Positions 26,650 to 34,377 are shown, numbered from the stretch's first letter. The stretch is 41,661 nt of DNA from a virus (IMGVR_UViG_3300042475_002850:1-41661); one strand, 5' to 3'. Notes: a model not told the origin generated them from the letters alone. Translations and numbers: made by a program.

Positions 26650-27506
26650 TCCCAGCATTTTCACATAATATAACAAATAGTTTTTTCTTATGGTTTGATA
26701 ATCATTTAATGAGAAAAGCTGAAGCTTTTCAAACATATACTACAAAATTATATAATTATACTGATGCGCGACTTGGCGATAATAAAGTTGTTTATGGTAG
26801 TCCATATAAACAATGGGCATATGACAATAGTGTAGCAGGAATTTCTATACCTTCTGGATTTTTAATTAATAATTCTTTTGTACCAACTGGAACGAGCGGC
26901 ATGTATATTGATTTCGACAATGGGCGCATAGTTTTTAATAGTGGAGTTTCTAAAAATCTAAATATAACTGGTACATATACTGTAAAAGAAATAAATAGTT
27001 ACATAACAGATCAGCCTGAAGATAATTTAATAATCGAAGGAAAATATGTTACTAATAGTAGATTCACAGTTAGTGAAACATATGTGCCTCCATATAATCC
27101 AGTTACACCTTGTGCATTTATATCAATAGAAAATATAGATAATAATGGATTTGCGCTTGGTGGTGAAGACGAAACAAGAGTACGAATGAAAGCGGTTGTG
27201 TTTGCAGAAAATCTTTATCAATTAGACGGTGTTCTAAGCGCATTTGCCGACACATATAACACTAATTTCAATATCATACCAATGACTAATCACCCATTGG
27301 GTGAATATAATAATTTAAAGACGGGATTGTATCCTACTGGTTATAATTATATTGATGTCAACAAACAACATACAGATAAAAAATGCTACATATATGACGT
27401 AACAACATCTAAAATAAAAGATGATGTTGTAAAAGAACTTAATCCAATTCTTCATATTGGATTTATCGATTGGAATATAGGCAACATTAGATACCCAAGA
27501 TTATAA
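26646..27506 (+). CDS. Tail terminator-like protein (putative)
   Basis: 286 residues, beginning M-I-P-A-F-S-H-N-I and overlapping the upstream gene by four bases (ATGA). It is beta-rich with many aromatic residues; motifs include S-G-M-Y-I-D-F-D-N-G-R-I-V-F and E-D-E-T-R-V-R-M-K-A-V-V-F-A-E. Lying between the completion protein and the tube gene, it occupies the place of lambda gpU (tail terminator), although it is about twice that length. No catalytic signature is seen. A 58-base gap without a gene separates it from the tube gene and may carry a second start signal. Confidence 0.6.
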   Translation: MIPAFSHNITNSFFLWFDNHLMRKAEAFQTYTTKLYNYTDARLGDNKVVYGSPYKQWAYDNSVAGISIPSGFLINNSFVPTGTSGMYIDFDNGRIVFNSGVSKNLNITGTYTVKEINSYITDQPEDNLIIEGKYVTNSRFTVSETYVPPYNPVTPCAFISIENIDNNGFALGGEDETRVRMKAVVFAENLYQLDGVLSAFADTYNTNFNIIPMTNHPLGEYNNLKTGLYPTGYNYIDVNKQHTDKKCYIYDVTTSKIKDDVVKELNPILHIGFIDWNIGNIRYPRL

Positions 27507-27564
27507 TTTCACAAAATAGCCCATACACTGTAAAAATAATTAACATTTTAACAAATAAAAAAAT

Positions 27565-28863
27565 ATGGCAAGAAATCGCGTAATTTATCAAAGTCAGGCT
27601 TTATACATAGCTCCAAACAGCACTGGTATTCAAGTCAGTGGCGCTACAATAGCTGAAAACGCAGTAGCTACATCAGCTTATACAACTGGCCAATTAGCCA
27701 GCGGTATAAGCCTTCTTTATAAACTTGACAGAGTACAAAATTGTAATTTCAATTTTACAATTAATCGTCAAGACATCAACGAACTAGGTCAACTAGCTCG
27801 TATTGATAGTATTGTAAATGATACTCCAACAGTAGGCTTGGATTTCAGTTATTATGTTACTGATGGCTTAAATGAAAGATTGATGGGATTCAATTTTTCT
27901 GGAAGAAGTTCAACCGCTGATCTTCAATGCGTTAGTAATGCTAGTGCCATTTCTGGTTTAATGATAGATACTCAAGGTAATAATTATTATATCATAACCG
28001 TAGATGAAGGTGAGGATGTTGTAGGTGCTAATTTATCTAGCGCTAGTAATTCTGTTATTGCTGTAGGCAATGGATTTGTTACAGAATATAGTCTAGACGC
28101 TTCTGTTGGAAACATTCCAACAGCCAGTGTAACTGTTGAAGCTTTCAATATAAAGAGTGATGTAAATAAAACTCAATTACTTGATAATGGCTCAACTGTT
28201 TTAACTGGAAGATCTCCTGCAATAGATTATACTCAAACCCCAGCAACTCGTTTAACAGGAGATAATAGAGGATATGTTATCGGTACTGGAAATAATACAA
28301 CAGGAGTAAGTTCGGTTTCTGCTCTCCGTCCTGGTGATATTGTTCTTTCTTTACCAGTTAACGATGGATTTACTGAACTAGATGAAGCTGGAAATAAAGC
28401 TCATATTCAAAGTTTTGCTTTTACTATTCCTCTAACTAGAACAGTTCTTCAAAGACTTGGAAATGTATTCGGTTTCGCTCGCGTTTTAGAAGTTCCATTA
28501 AATATGGATATAACTATTAACGCTATTGTTAATGAACTACAAGAAGCTGATATCTTTGATCAGCTTTGCGGCGCTGCTGATAAGAAAAACTTTACTGTAA
28601 CTCTAAATCAATGCGCTGATGTTGGCGGAACAGTTACTCCAAAAATAGTATATCAAATTAAAGGTGCTATTTTGAGTTCTGAAAACTTCTCAACTGATAT
28701 TGGTGGAAACCAAACTGTCGATTTGACTTATAGTGTTCAAATCGGTGGAGCTAATGATACAAACAACGGTATCTTCATGAGTGGTTCTTATACAACAGGC
28801 GCTGCGCTAACAAGTGGTGTTCTTAATAACTACTATAAGCTTGGCACTGGAAAGAATTACTAA
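27565..28863 (+). CDS. V-like: Major tail tube protein
   Basis: 432 residues with long, beta-rich, Ser/Thr/Gly/Ala-rich sequence and less A/T bias than the minor tail genes, as expected for an abundant virion protein. The N-terminal part has L-D-R-V-Q-N-C-N-F-N-F-T-I-N-R-Q and Q-L-A-R-I-D-S, a tube-subunit pattern in which a strand pair is followed by a loop bearing aromatic residues. The C-terminal part, I-Y-Q-I-K-G-A-I-L-S-S-E-N-F and V-D-L-T-Y-S-V-Q-I-G, gives the closing strands. The gene is last in the + strand block and ends at a strong bidirectional terminator. A TGTAA sequence lies 36 nt before the ATG. The next tail gene, a chaperone candidate, lies on the other strand. Confidence 0.8.
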   Translation: MARNRVIYQSQALYIAPNSTGIQVSGATIAENAVATSAYTTGQLASGISLLYKLDRVQNCNFNFTINRQDINELGQLARIDSIVNDTPTVGLDFSYYVTDGLNERLMGFNFSGRSSTADLQCVSNASAISGLMIDTQGNNYYIITVDEGEDVVGANLSSASNSVIAVGNGFVTEYSLDASVGNIPTASVTVEAFNIKSDVNKTQLLDNGSTVLTGRSPAIDYTQTPATRLTGDNRGYVIGTGNNTTGVSSVSALRPGDIVLSLPVNDGFTELDEAGNKAHIQSFAFTIPLTRTVLQRLGNVFGFARVLEVPLNMDITINAIVNELQEADIFDQLCGAADKKNFTVTLNQCADVGGTVTPKIVYQIKGAILSSENFSTDIGGNQTVDLTYSVQIGGANDTNNGIFMSGSYTTGAALTSGVLNNYYKLGTGKNY

Positions 28864-28874
28864 AAATAACTAAC

Positions 28875-28907
28875 AAAAAACCCCAGTCGAAAGACTGGGG
28901 TTTTTTT
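28875..28907. terminator. Bidirectional rho-independent terminator
   Basis: An 8-bp perfect stem (CCCCAGTC / GACTGGGG) with a GAAA loop at 28881-28900, preceded by six A and followed by seven T. It therefore works in both directions. It lies between two converging genes, the + strand tube gene and the minus strand connector gene. Confidence 0.95.
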
Positions 28908-28909
28908 AT

Positions 28910-29422
28910 TTATGGATTTCCATATCCATACGGATAATAAAAATATCCAGACCCAGTATATATTGGCGAACCATCTTCACCAGCTACTTGCACAGGAACG
29001 GCTTGATAAATATTATAACTTGTAACTAACCTTTCCATTTCTTCTCTTGCATCATTTGCAAGTCCACGATATGTTTTGGCTAATTCATTTTTATTTGTAC
29101 GAGTAATCATACTATCTCCTTCGCGCAAAGTTACGAAATCAACCGAACTATCAATTCCTCTCAATACCTGACGAGTCTTTTTTGTATAAAACTCGTATAA
29201 ATACATTTGTTTATATATTGCTCTTTCTTCTTGCTGAAAAGCTCCTGTTGGTATGAAATTAGAATCTTGTACAGAATACTGGCTATATATTTTAGTATTT
29301 AATAAACCAACATTATTAGCAAGCCAACCTGAAATATAATAAAACTGAGCATATCCGCTATCATAATCAAATTCATTTGCGAATATTTCGTCAGCTAAAT
29401 CATGTACGCTGTAAGTTACCAT
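28910..29422 (-). CDS. Head-tail connector protein (putative, gp6-like adaptor)
   Basis: 170 residues, mainly helical: S-V-H-D-L-A-D-E-I-F, a Y-Y-I-S-G-W-L-A-N-N-V-G segment, and E-E-R-A-I-Y-K-Q-M-Y-L-Y-E-F-Y. The C terminus is a Gly/Tyr/Pro tail. Small helical adaptor proteins that dock to the portal have this make-up, and the gene is the last of the rightward head block before the neck genes, which lie in the inverted segment. The start has a GTGTAA box 14 nt upstream, and the gene ends at the bidirectional terminator. Family assignment is inferred. Confidence 0.65.
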   Translation of the reverse strand: MVTYSVHDLADEIFANEFDYDSGYAQFYYISGWLANNVGLLNTKIYSQYSVQDSNFIPTGAFQQEERAIYKQMYLYEFYTKKTRQVLRGIDSSVDFVTLREGDSMITRTNKNELAKTYRGLANDAREEMERLVTSYNIYQAVPVQVAGEDGSPIYTGSGYFYYPYGYGNP

Positions 29423-29431
29423 ATATTATAC

Positions 29432-29437
29432 TTACAC
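29432..29437 (-). promoter_or_regulatory. GTGTAA box upstream of the connector gene
   Basis: GTGTAA on the minus strand, with the T of TGTAA 14 nt before the ATG at 29422, followed by TATAAT. It lies in the 62-base gap between the chaperone-like gene and the connector; the rest of that gap has no recognisable element. Confidence 0.5.
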
Positions 29438-29484
29438 TTTTTTATTCATTTTTCGAACTATTTCGTTTGCAATCTCTAGTTTTA

Positions 29485-29976
29485 TTAGCTATTTATATTA
29501 ATTAAATCCTGAATTGTCTGATTGTTGTTTGTACCTGGTTTTATCGGCCAATTTATATTATCTAAATCTTGAATTGTCTGAGGTAAATCTCTTAAATCCT
29601 GTCTATACTGTCTCCAAGCATTTTTTTTATCTTCCGAATATGTTTCCCACCTATCAATAGTAACATAAATATCAGATATGTTTAAAAGATCGTCGCGAAA
29701 CTTTCTAACTTTTAAAAGCTTTTCTGATTTGATTTCTTCAGTTGTTTTTGCAATTATCTCAACAGTGTAAACAGTATTGTCTATTAATAATGGTTTTTCA
29801 AGCAAGCGAAATATTTGTGTTTCTGGGTTATAAGATATTGAATCAATAACTCTATATAAACTATTTTCTTCTAAGAATAAATCTGGCACACCAATATCTG
29901 GAAAAGATATATTAGGAAACATTTCGTATATACTTTGAATTAGAAATTCATTATTTATTATTTTTGCTACTTTCAT
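29485..29976 (-). CDS. Tail fibre assembly chaperone-like protein with duplicated C terminus
   Basis: 163 residues. Residues 85-147 fit the phage tail assembly chaperone (APC/gp38-like) pattern: V-R-K-F-R-D-D-L-L, an S-D-I-Y-V-T-I-D-R-W stretch, A-W-R-Q-Y-R-Q-D-L-R-D-L-P and then W-P-I-K-P. Such proteins help fibres or adhesins fold and sit next to the fibre they serve; here the glycine-rich adhesin gene lies immediately upstream. After W-P-I-K-P, where the family usually ends, the sequence T-I-Q-D-L-x-N-I-N is repeated (134-142 and 154-162). No box precedes the ATG. Confidence 0.8.
   Translation of the reverse strand: MKVAKIINNEFLIQSIYEMFPNISFPDIGVPDLFLEENSLYRVIDSISYNPETQIFRLLEKPLLIDNTVYTVEIIAKTTEEIKSEKLLKVRKFRDDLLNISDIYVTIDRWETYSEDKKNAWRQYRQDLRDLPQTIQDLDNINWPIKPGTNNNQTIQDLININS
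29491..29580 (-). repeat. 60-bp-period direct repeat at the 3' end of the chaperone-like gene
   Basis: Bases 29491-29520 and 29551-29580 match at 27 of 30 positions, exactly 60 bases apart. They encode the repeated T-I-Q-D-L-x-N-I-N and extend the protein by one 20-residue unit, consistent with a recent tandem duplication. Confidence 0.85.
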
Positions 29977-30001
29977 AGTTTTTTAAAAATTATTAATTAT
30001 T

Positions 30002-30970
30002 TTATAGTTTTTCGAGTAAAATGCTGCCATCATATAGCCAATTATATGCAGCAGATTGATCTATTAATGTTGCTGCAAAGTTAAGAAAAGATCCACCACC
30101 ACCACCGCACCCTAAAGCAGCGCAGGAACATGTATTAACACTACCACCACCACCACCTGAATAACCACCACCACCAGCACCACAATAGAAGGATGAGCCA
30201 CCACCACCACCAAAACCACCATACGCACCACCGGCTGCGGATGGATCTCCCCCATTGAAACCAAAACCATAAGATTTACCACCAAAACCACCACTGGATG
30301 CGTTACCCCCAGCAGAACTTATTCCACCTCCACCGCCCCCTCCACCTACACAACCTATATTGGATATATTTCCACCATTTGCATTAGTTCCACCAGTTCC
30401 ACCTACAGCACCTCCTGCGGACCCATTATTTCCGGTGTTACTAAGAGAAGCATTTTGGTTTCCATTAGCACTAGTAGAAGAACCTCCACCACCACCACCT
30501 ACTGCTAATAACACTGAACCTCCTTGAGATATAAAAAAGGAACCACCACCACCAGATCCTACAGGAGAACTGCAAGGACTTGTGACAGTACTTCCTTTCT
30601 GACCAACAATAAATAAATATTTAGCCCCTTGAGTTAGCGCAAATGTTGCCTGTATATAAGCCGCATACCCATAACCAGAATAAGCTGTTGCTGCTCCACC
30701 AGCTGCACCCTGAGCAGTAATTCTATATGTGCCAGTTTGAGGTATAGTAAATAATTGATAACCATCTGTTAAACAATTAAAATAAGCAGTGTTAGTTAGC
30801 CATGGATTAGCAGCAGTATCATATACAGATTGATAAGTACTATATGATGGACCTGCACTCCCTGAAACACTAGCGTTTGTGAATGTAAAGCTACTAAATG
30901 AAAATAGCCCACCACCGCCTGATGATTTTACTCTAATTAATGGGGATCTACCTGCTCCTTTTGTCGCCAT
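30002..30970 (-). CDS. Glycine-rich adhesin / fibre tip protein
   Basis: 322 residues. Residues 73-130 resemble the Gly-rich domain pattern found in ALK-like and phage proteins: F-T-I-P-Q-T-G-T-Y-R-I-T-A-Q-G-A-A-G-G, then F-I-V-G-Q-K-G. Residues 139-295 are dominated by runs of three to eight glycines broken by Ser, Asn and aromatic residues, the composition of polyglycine-II sandwich adhesins such as S16 gp38 (the analogy is mine). Seven cysteines (66, 133, 207, 263, 281, 283, 288) are unusual for a virion protein and could bind metal or cross-link. The C-terminal ~25 residues end Y-D-G-S-I-L-L-E-K-L. The gene follows the collagen-like fibre gene by five bases and precedes a fibre chaperone, so it is likely a receptor-binding part. 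Confidence 0.8.
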   Translation of the reverse strand: MATKGAGRSPLIRVKSSGGGGLFSFSSFTFTNASVSGSAGPSYSTYQSVYDTAANPWLTNTAYFNCLTDGYQLFTIPQTGTYRITAQGAAGGAATAYSGYGYAAYIQATFALTQGAKYLFIVGQKGSTVTSPCSSPVGSGGGGSFFISQGGSVLLAVGGGGGGSSTSANGNQNASLSNTGNNGSAGGAVGGTGGTNANGGNISNIGCVGGGGGGGGISSAGGNASSGGFGGKSYGFGFNGGDPSAAGGAYGGFGGGGGSSFYCGAGGGGYSGGGGGSVNTCSCAALGCGGGGGSFLNFAATLIDQSAAYNWLYDGSILLEKL

Positions 30971-30975
30971 AAAAA

Positions 30976-32280
30976 TTAGAAATTTTGCCCTCCATTAAAA
31001 CCGTACCAGTTAGTACCATCGTATATAAAACTAAATACATCAAATTTACCATTTGTTGTCGTTAATGTTGGTGCTGTACCACCTGCCCACTTAACAGCAA
31101 CACCTCCAAATGTCCAAGTTATTGTGTATACAGATCCGTTTGGAACTGTAATGAGAGTAAAACTGCTAATTTTACCAGCAGTTAAATTACTTATCGTCCA
31201 ACTTGTAACGCTTGCATTTAAAGTTAGTCTTACAACAGTTTCATTATTCAAGTCAACTGTTACAACACCTGTCGATGGAGATACGGATGAAAAAGTTTCT
31301 CTAATTCCTTCTAATTGAAATGCATTAGTAGTAGTAACTACAGTTCCATCATCAGTAATAGATGATGTAGTCAAAGAGTTTGCTCCAGAATATTTTGCAA
31401 TTGTATTAACTGTTCCACCCGAAACTCCAGATCCACTAGTTCCTGAAGAACCACTAGTTCCAGACGAACCACTGCTGCCAGAAGTACCAGATGAACCTGT
31501 ACCACCAGAAGTTCCAGACGAACCACTGCTACCAGAAGTTCCAGATGAACCTGTACCACCAGACGTTCCAGACGAACCACTGCTGCCAGAAGTACCAGAT
31601 GAACCTGTACCACCAGAAGTTCCAGACGAACCACTGCTGCCAGAAGTACCAGATGAACCTGTACCACCAGAAGTTCCAGACGAACCACTGCTACCAGAAG
31701 TGCCAGATGAACCTGTACCACCAGAAGTTCCAGACGAACCACTGCTGCCAGAAGTACCAGATGAACCTGTACCACCAGAAGTTCCAGACGAACCACTGCT
31801 ACCAGAAGTGCCAGATGAACCTGTACCACCAGAAGTTCCAGACGAACCACTGCTACCAGAAGTACCAGATGAACCTGTACCACCAGAAGTTCCAGACGAA
31901 CCACTGCTACCAGAAGTGCCAGATGAACCTGTACCACCAGAAGTTCCAGACGAACCACTGCTACCAGAAGTGCCAGATGAACCTGTACCACCAGAAGTTC
32001 CAGACGAACCACTGCTGCCAGAAGTACCAGATGAACCTGAGCTACCTGAAGTTCCCGCACTACCTCCACTGCCTCCACCACCAGTTTGATCCACCCAAAC
32101 CACATCATAGTTAGTTGAACTCGCTTTGGCAAGAACTTGATTAACTGTACCACCAACTGGAATACCTATACCACTAGTTCCAGAAGTTCCAGATGGACCT
32201 ACTGGACCTAGAGTTTGAGTGGATAAAGCTATATTATTTGCATTAGAACTTATTGTTATTGAAAAATCATTAGATGGCAT
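30976..32280 (-). CDS. Collagen-like tail fibre protein with C-terminal knob
   Basis: 434 residues. The first ~65 form an anchor domain with a short Gly-Pro collagen-like stretch. Residues ~66-285 are Gly-X-Y triplets built of Ser and Thr only (GSS, GTS, GGT), organised as ten copies of an 18-residue unit. The last ~145 residues form a beta-rich knob ending Y-D-G-T-N-W-Y-G-F-N-G-G-Q-N-F, a common close for phage fibre tips. The triplet region should form a trimeric rod without proline. The gene is preceded by a small beta-protein gene 14 bases away and is likely co-expressed with the downstream glycine-rich adhesin. Attachment to head or tail cannot be told from the sequence. Confidence 0.85.
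   Translation of the reverse strand: MPSNDFSITISSNANNIALSTQTLGPVGPSGTSGTSGIGIPVGGTVNQVLAKASSTNYDVVWVDQTGGGGSGGSAGTSGSSGSSGTSGSSGSSGTSGGTGSSGTSGSSGSSGTSGGTGSSGTSGSSGSSGTSGGTGSSGTSGSSGSSGTSGGTGSSGTSGSSGSSGTSGGTGSSGTSGSSGSSGTSGGTGSSGTSGSSGSSGTSGGTGSSGTSGSSGSSGTSGGTGSSGTSGSSGSSGTSGGTGSSGTSGSSGSSGTSGGTGSSGTSGSSGSSGTSGSSGTSGSGVSGGTVNTIAKYSGANSLTTSSITDDGTVVTTTNAFQLEGIRETFSSVSPSTGVVTVDLNNETVVRLTLNASVTSWTISNLTAGKISSFTLITVPNGSVYTITWTFGGVAVKWAGGTAPTLTTTNGKFDVFSFIYDGTNWYGFNGGQNF
31460..32035 (-). repeat. Ten tandem 54-bp repeats encoding Gly-X-Y triplets
   Basis: The unit is six 9-base words. Its marker word cctgtacca starts at 31496 and recurs every 54 bases to 31982, giving ten copies. Differences between copies are mostly at third codon positions (gta/gtg, cta/ctg, gaa/gac), arranged in mosaic order. 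Partial units flank the array on both sides. Confidence 0.95.
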
Positions 32281-32294
32281 ATATAATTTTTTTA

Positions 32295-32624
32295 TTATAA
32301 ATGGGTTACATCTGGCAATACGTCTAATCTAAATTCAAAAAATGTTCTATCTGATATACCTGTAGAATAAAAATGTATATCTCCATATAAATTAATAGGA
32401 GGAAAACCTTTTGTAACTGAACCAGGAATATCAAAATAAACTATACCTGTTCCAACAGTTGCAGTAGCTACCACTGGTAAAAATCGATATATTAAGTTAC
32501 CATCTGGATGAGGTCTGATTTCTCCAGTACAAGTTATATTAGAAAAATCTAAAGTAGAAGAAGTTAAATTTAACGTCTGAGTTCCAAGATCATCTCCTCT
32601 TATAACTGATAACTGCGTTGCCAT
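32295..32624 (-). CDS. Small beta-sandwich virion protein (BppU-N-like pattern, putative)
   Basis: 109 residues. The sequence follows a pattern seen in small phage structural proteins related to the N-terminal domain of upper-baseplate (BppU) proteins: V-I-R-G-D-D-L-G-T-Q-T-L near the start, T-C-T-G-E-I-R-P-H-P-D-G in the middle, and F-R-L-D-V-L-P-D-V-T at the end. Its GTGTAA box lies exactly 16 nt before the ATG. It may anchor the fibre encoded next to it. The assignment rests on the pattern alone and is tentative. Confidence 0.7.
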   Translation of the reverse strand: MATQLSVIRGDDLGTQTLNLTSSTLDFSNITCTGEIRPHPDGNLIYRFLPVVATATVGTGIVYFDIPGSVTKGFPPINLYGDIHFYSTGISDRTFFEFRLDVLPDVTHL

Positions 32625-32635
32625 TTGTTAGTATA

Positions 32636-32641
32636 TTACAC
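32636..32641 (-). promoter_or_regulatory. GTGTAA box upstream of the small beta-protein gene
   Basis: GTGTAA on the minus strand, with the T of TGTAA exactly 16 nt before the ATG at 32624. It lies in a 65-base gap that also holds an unremarkable T-rich stretch. It could start transcription of the fibre-adhesin genes downstream of the capsid terminator. Confidence 0.5.
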
Positions 32642-32689
32642 ATTTAATATAAGCAAGAGATAAAAAAATATAAATGGCTATAAGTTTGA

Positions 32690-33109
32690 TTATATCTCTC
32701 TTAAGATTTTTATAGTTTTTTGATGCTGTGGATTATTAGGATCTAAAATCAATGAAGGATTTTGCACAAGCATTGAAATAGTTCCTTTGTTTGTGGACTT
32801 AAATTCGCGCATCAATTTTTCTTTAATTTGTTGACGCGATCCACTTGCAAAGATACCAACTTTTTCGCACATATGTTGCAAATCCACAATTGTCATTTCA
32901 TTTAGTTTTTCTCTAAATATATCGATATTAGATGTTCCAAATGGATTCATTTTTTTAATACCAAGGATTTCTTCTAACTTTTTAACCTTTTCAATATCTG
33001 GATCAACATAAGCTTTTCCATCTGTAAGTGTTAAATTATCAAGCTCTGACTTCTTAGGTTCAGGCTTTTTTTCGTTTTTTGAATTTTTCTTAATTGACTT
33101 TTTAGCCAT
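32690..33109 (-). CDS. SAP-domain protein downstream of the capsid gene
   Basis: 139 residues. The first ~35 are Lys/Ser/Pro-rich and probably disordered. Residues ~70-105 (L-N-E-M-T-I-V-D-L-Q-H-M-C, then G-S-R-Q-Q-I-K-E-K-L-M) fit the SAP motif, a helix-turn-helix-like fold used mainly for DNA or scaffold contacts. It is the first gene after the capsid terminator. It could be a head-associated DNA-binding protein or an accessory factor; neither is shown by the sequence. The start is preceded only by A/T-rich sequence. Confidence 0.7.
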   Translation of the reverse strand: MAKKSIKKNSKNEKKPEPKKSELDNLTLTDGKAYVDPDIEKVKKLEEILGIKKMNPFGTSNIDIFREKLNEMTIVDLQHMCEKVGIFASGSRQQIKEKLMREFKSTNKGTISMLVQNPSLILDPNNPQHQKTIKILREI

Positions 33110-33142
33110 ATAATATATTAAGTAAATTTAATATTATTCAAT

Positions 33143-33172
33143 AAAAAAGGCGTTACCCTTTCGGATAACGCC
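33143..33172 (-). terminator. Rho-independent terminator after the major capsid gene
   Basis: On the minus strand a 10-bp stem (GGCGTTATCC / GGGTAACGCC, one T-G wobble) closes a GAAA tetraloop at 33149-33172 and is followed by six T. It lies 26 bases beyond the capsid stop and should end or attenuate the head-gene transcript before the accessory genes. On the opposite strand the wobble becomes a mismatch and no T run follows. Confidence 0.93.
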
Positions 33173-33198
33173 TAATTTATGACGAACGAACTATTATA

Positions 33199-34377
33199 TT
33201 AGACAATCAATCCAACTAGAGCGCGATTGTCGAGAACCATACGGCCCTCTTCCAAAGCACCATAATAACCGATCTTACCCTGACGAAGTGTATATTGATC
33301 ATCAGCGACGAGGTTGAATTCAGAACCGCTGTCAGCATCGACAGCAACGGCGCGAACTAGAGAATCGCGACTTCTATCGAGACCAACAATGATTTCTTCA
33401 TTAGCACCATCGAAAGCTGTAGCAGTACCACCGTAAGAAGTAATGCTATAGTGATCAGCATAAGCTGTAGCACCAGCTACAGTATCGAAGATAGTGTTAA
33501 ACTTCTTGCCAATTCCTAGCTCTAGAATTTCCATGATACTAACACCATAGAATTCAGGTAGACCAGCTTGATTAAAGATTTGATCACGAATTGCATCTGT
33601 AGCTACAACAGGAGCGTTACCAGCAGTATTACTTGTGCTTGCAGCAACTACTGGAGCGATTTTAGTGTTAATGGGGTTGTAAGCCATACCACGAATTTCT
33701 TCAACGATTTCTGGAGAAACGATAAGATCAGTTAGACCTCTACGAGCGCCAGAAGGAGTTCCACCAACGAACGAAGCGTTAATACGCTTAATCTTTGTGA
33801 ACAACTTGTTCAAGTCGTTAAGAACGAAACGTCCAGCAGCAGCAGAACGGAAAGTATGATAGTTATTAGCAGCAGTACTATCATTACCTGTAGAAGCTTG
33901 AGCTAGAGCAGTCATTACGAGATTAGCAGAAGTTCTTTCTTGCTTGAGCATGACTTCTTGAGCAATACGAGTGAAAGACTTGCTAACTACGTCCAAGCGG
34001 CTCTTAGCAGCGTACTTCTTATCGAAAGCGATAGCGCTATCTAGACGATAAGTAGCGATCTTTAGCTCAGAAGCTAAAGGTTGTACTACGTTCTGAGGAA
34101 GACCACCAGCTACACTTTGGCTATAAACCTTGATATAGTCCTCATCGAAGATATCATAATAGAGATCTAGAGGAATTGAGGGATTATCTTCAGCATTGAA
34201 TTGAAGACTAGTGAACAAATTTGAAATAGTTGGAGCGTTATTAATAACTTCAGCCAAAACTGGTCCAATGAATTCAGCCAAAGCTACTTGAGCATCGAAG
34301 GCTACTTCACGGTTTTTGGAGGCTAGAGCTTTGATTAGCTCAACTTGTTCATCTGTTCTCTTTAAAACGATTTTCAT
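33199..34377 (-). CDS. Major capsid protein (HK97-fold, putative)
   Basis: 392 residues with the expected pattern: an N-terminal helical segment (E-Q-V-E-L-I-K-A-L-A-S-K), a long central part with the spine-helix region Q-E-V-M-L-K-Q-E-R-T-S-A-N-L, a T-D-L-I-V-S-P-E-I-V-E-E-I loop, and a beta-rich C terminus with N-R-A-L-V-G-L-I-V at the very end. It follows the protease-scaffold and probable decoration genes, the usual head order. The gene is markedly less A/T-rich than its surroundings, as expected for the most abundant virion protein. No scaffold domain is fused to its N terminus, consistent with the separate scaffold upstream. It ends before a strong terminator. Confidence 0.9.
   Translation of the reverse strand: MKIVLKRTDEQVELIKALASKNREVAFDAQVALAEFIGPVLAEVINNAPTISNLFTSLQFNAEDNPSIPLDLYYDIFDEDYIKVYSQSVAGGLPQNVVQPLASELKIATYRLDSAIAFDKKYAAKSRLDVVSKSFTRIAQEVMLKQERTSANLVMTALAQASTGNDSTAANNYHTFRSAAAGRFVLNDLNKLFTKIKRINASFVGGTPSGARRGLTDLIVSPEIVEEIRGMAYNPINTKIAPVVAASTSNTAGNAPVVATDAIRDQIFNQAGLPEFYGVSIMEILELGIGKKFNTIFDTVAGATAYADHYSITSYGGTATAFDGANEEIIVGLDRSRDSLVRAVAVDADSGSEFNLVADDQYTLRQGKIGYYGALEEGRMVLDNRALVGLIV

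Noticed and set aside
31460-32035. CRISPR-like regular array
   Set aside because: The period is 54 bases with no unique spacers; all units are in frame and code Gly-X-Y triplets.
31371-32156. Long open frames in other frames and on the + strand across the collagen-like repeat (also at 15-403)
   Set aside because: They arise from the 9- and 54-base periodicity, have extreme composition (alternating Val/Leu or Pro/Glu words) and overlap a well-supported fibre frame.
32650-32700. Hairpin between the SAP-protein and small beta-protein genes
   Set aside because: The GAGATA/TATCTC arms are far apart and A/T-rich, and no T run follows a stable stem.
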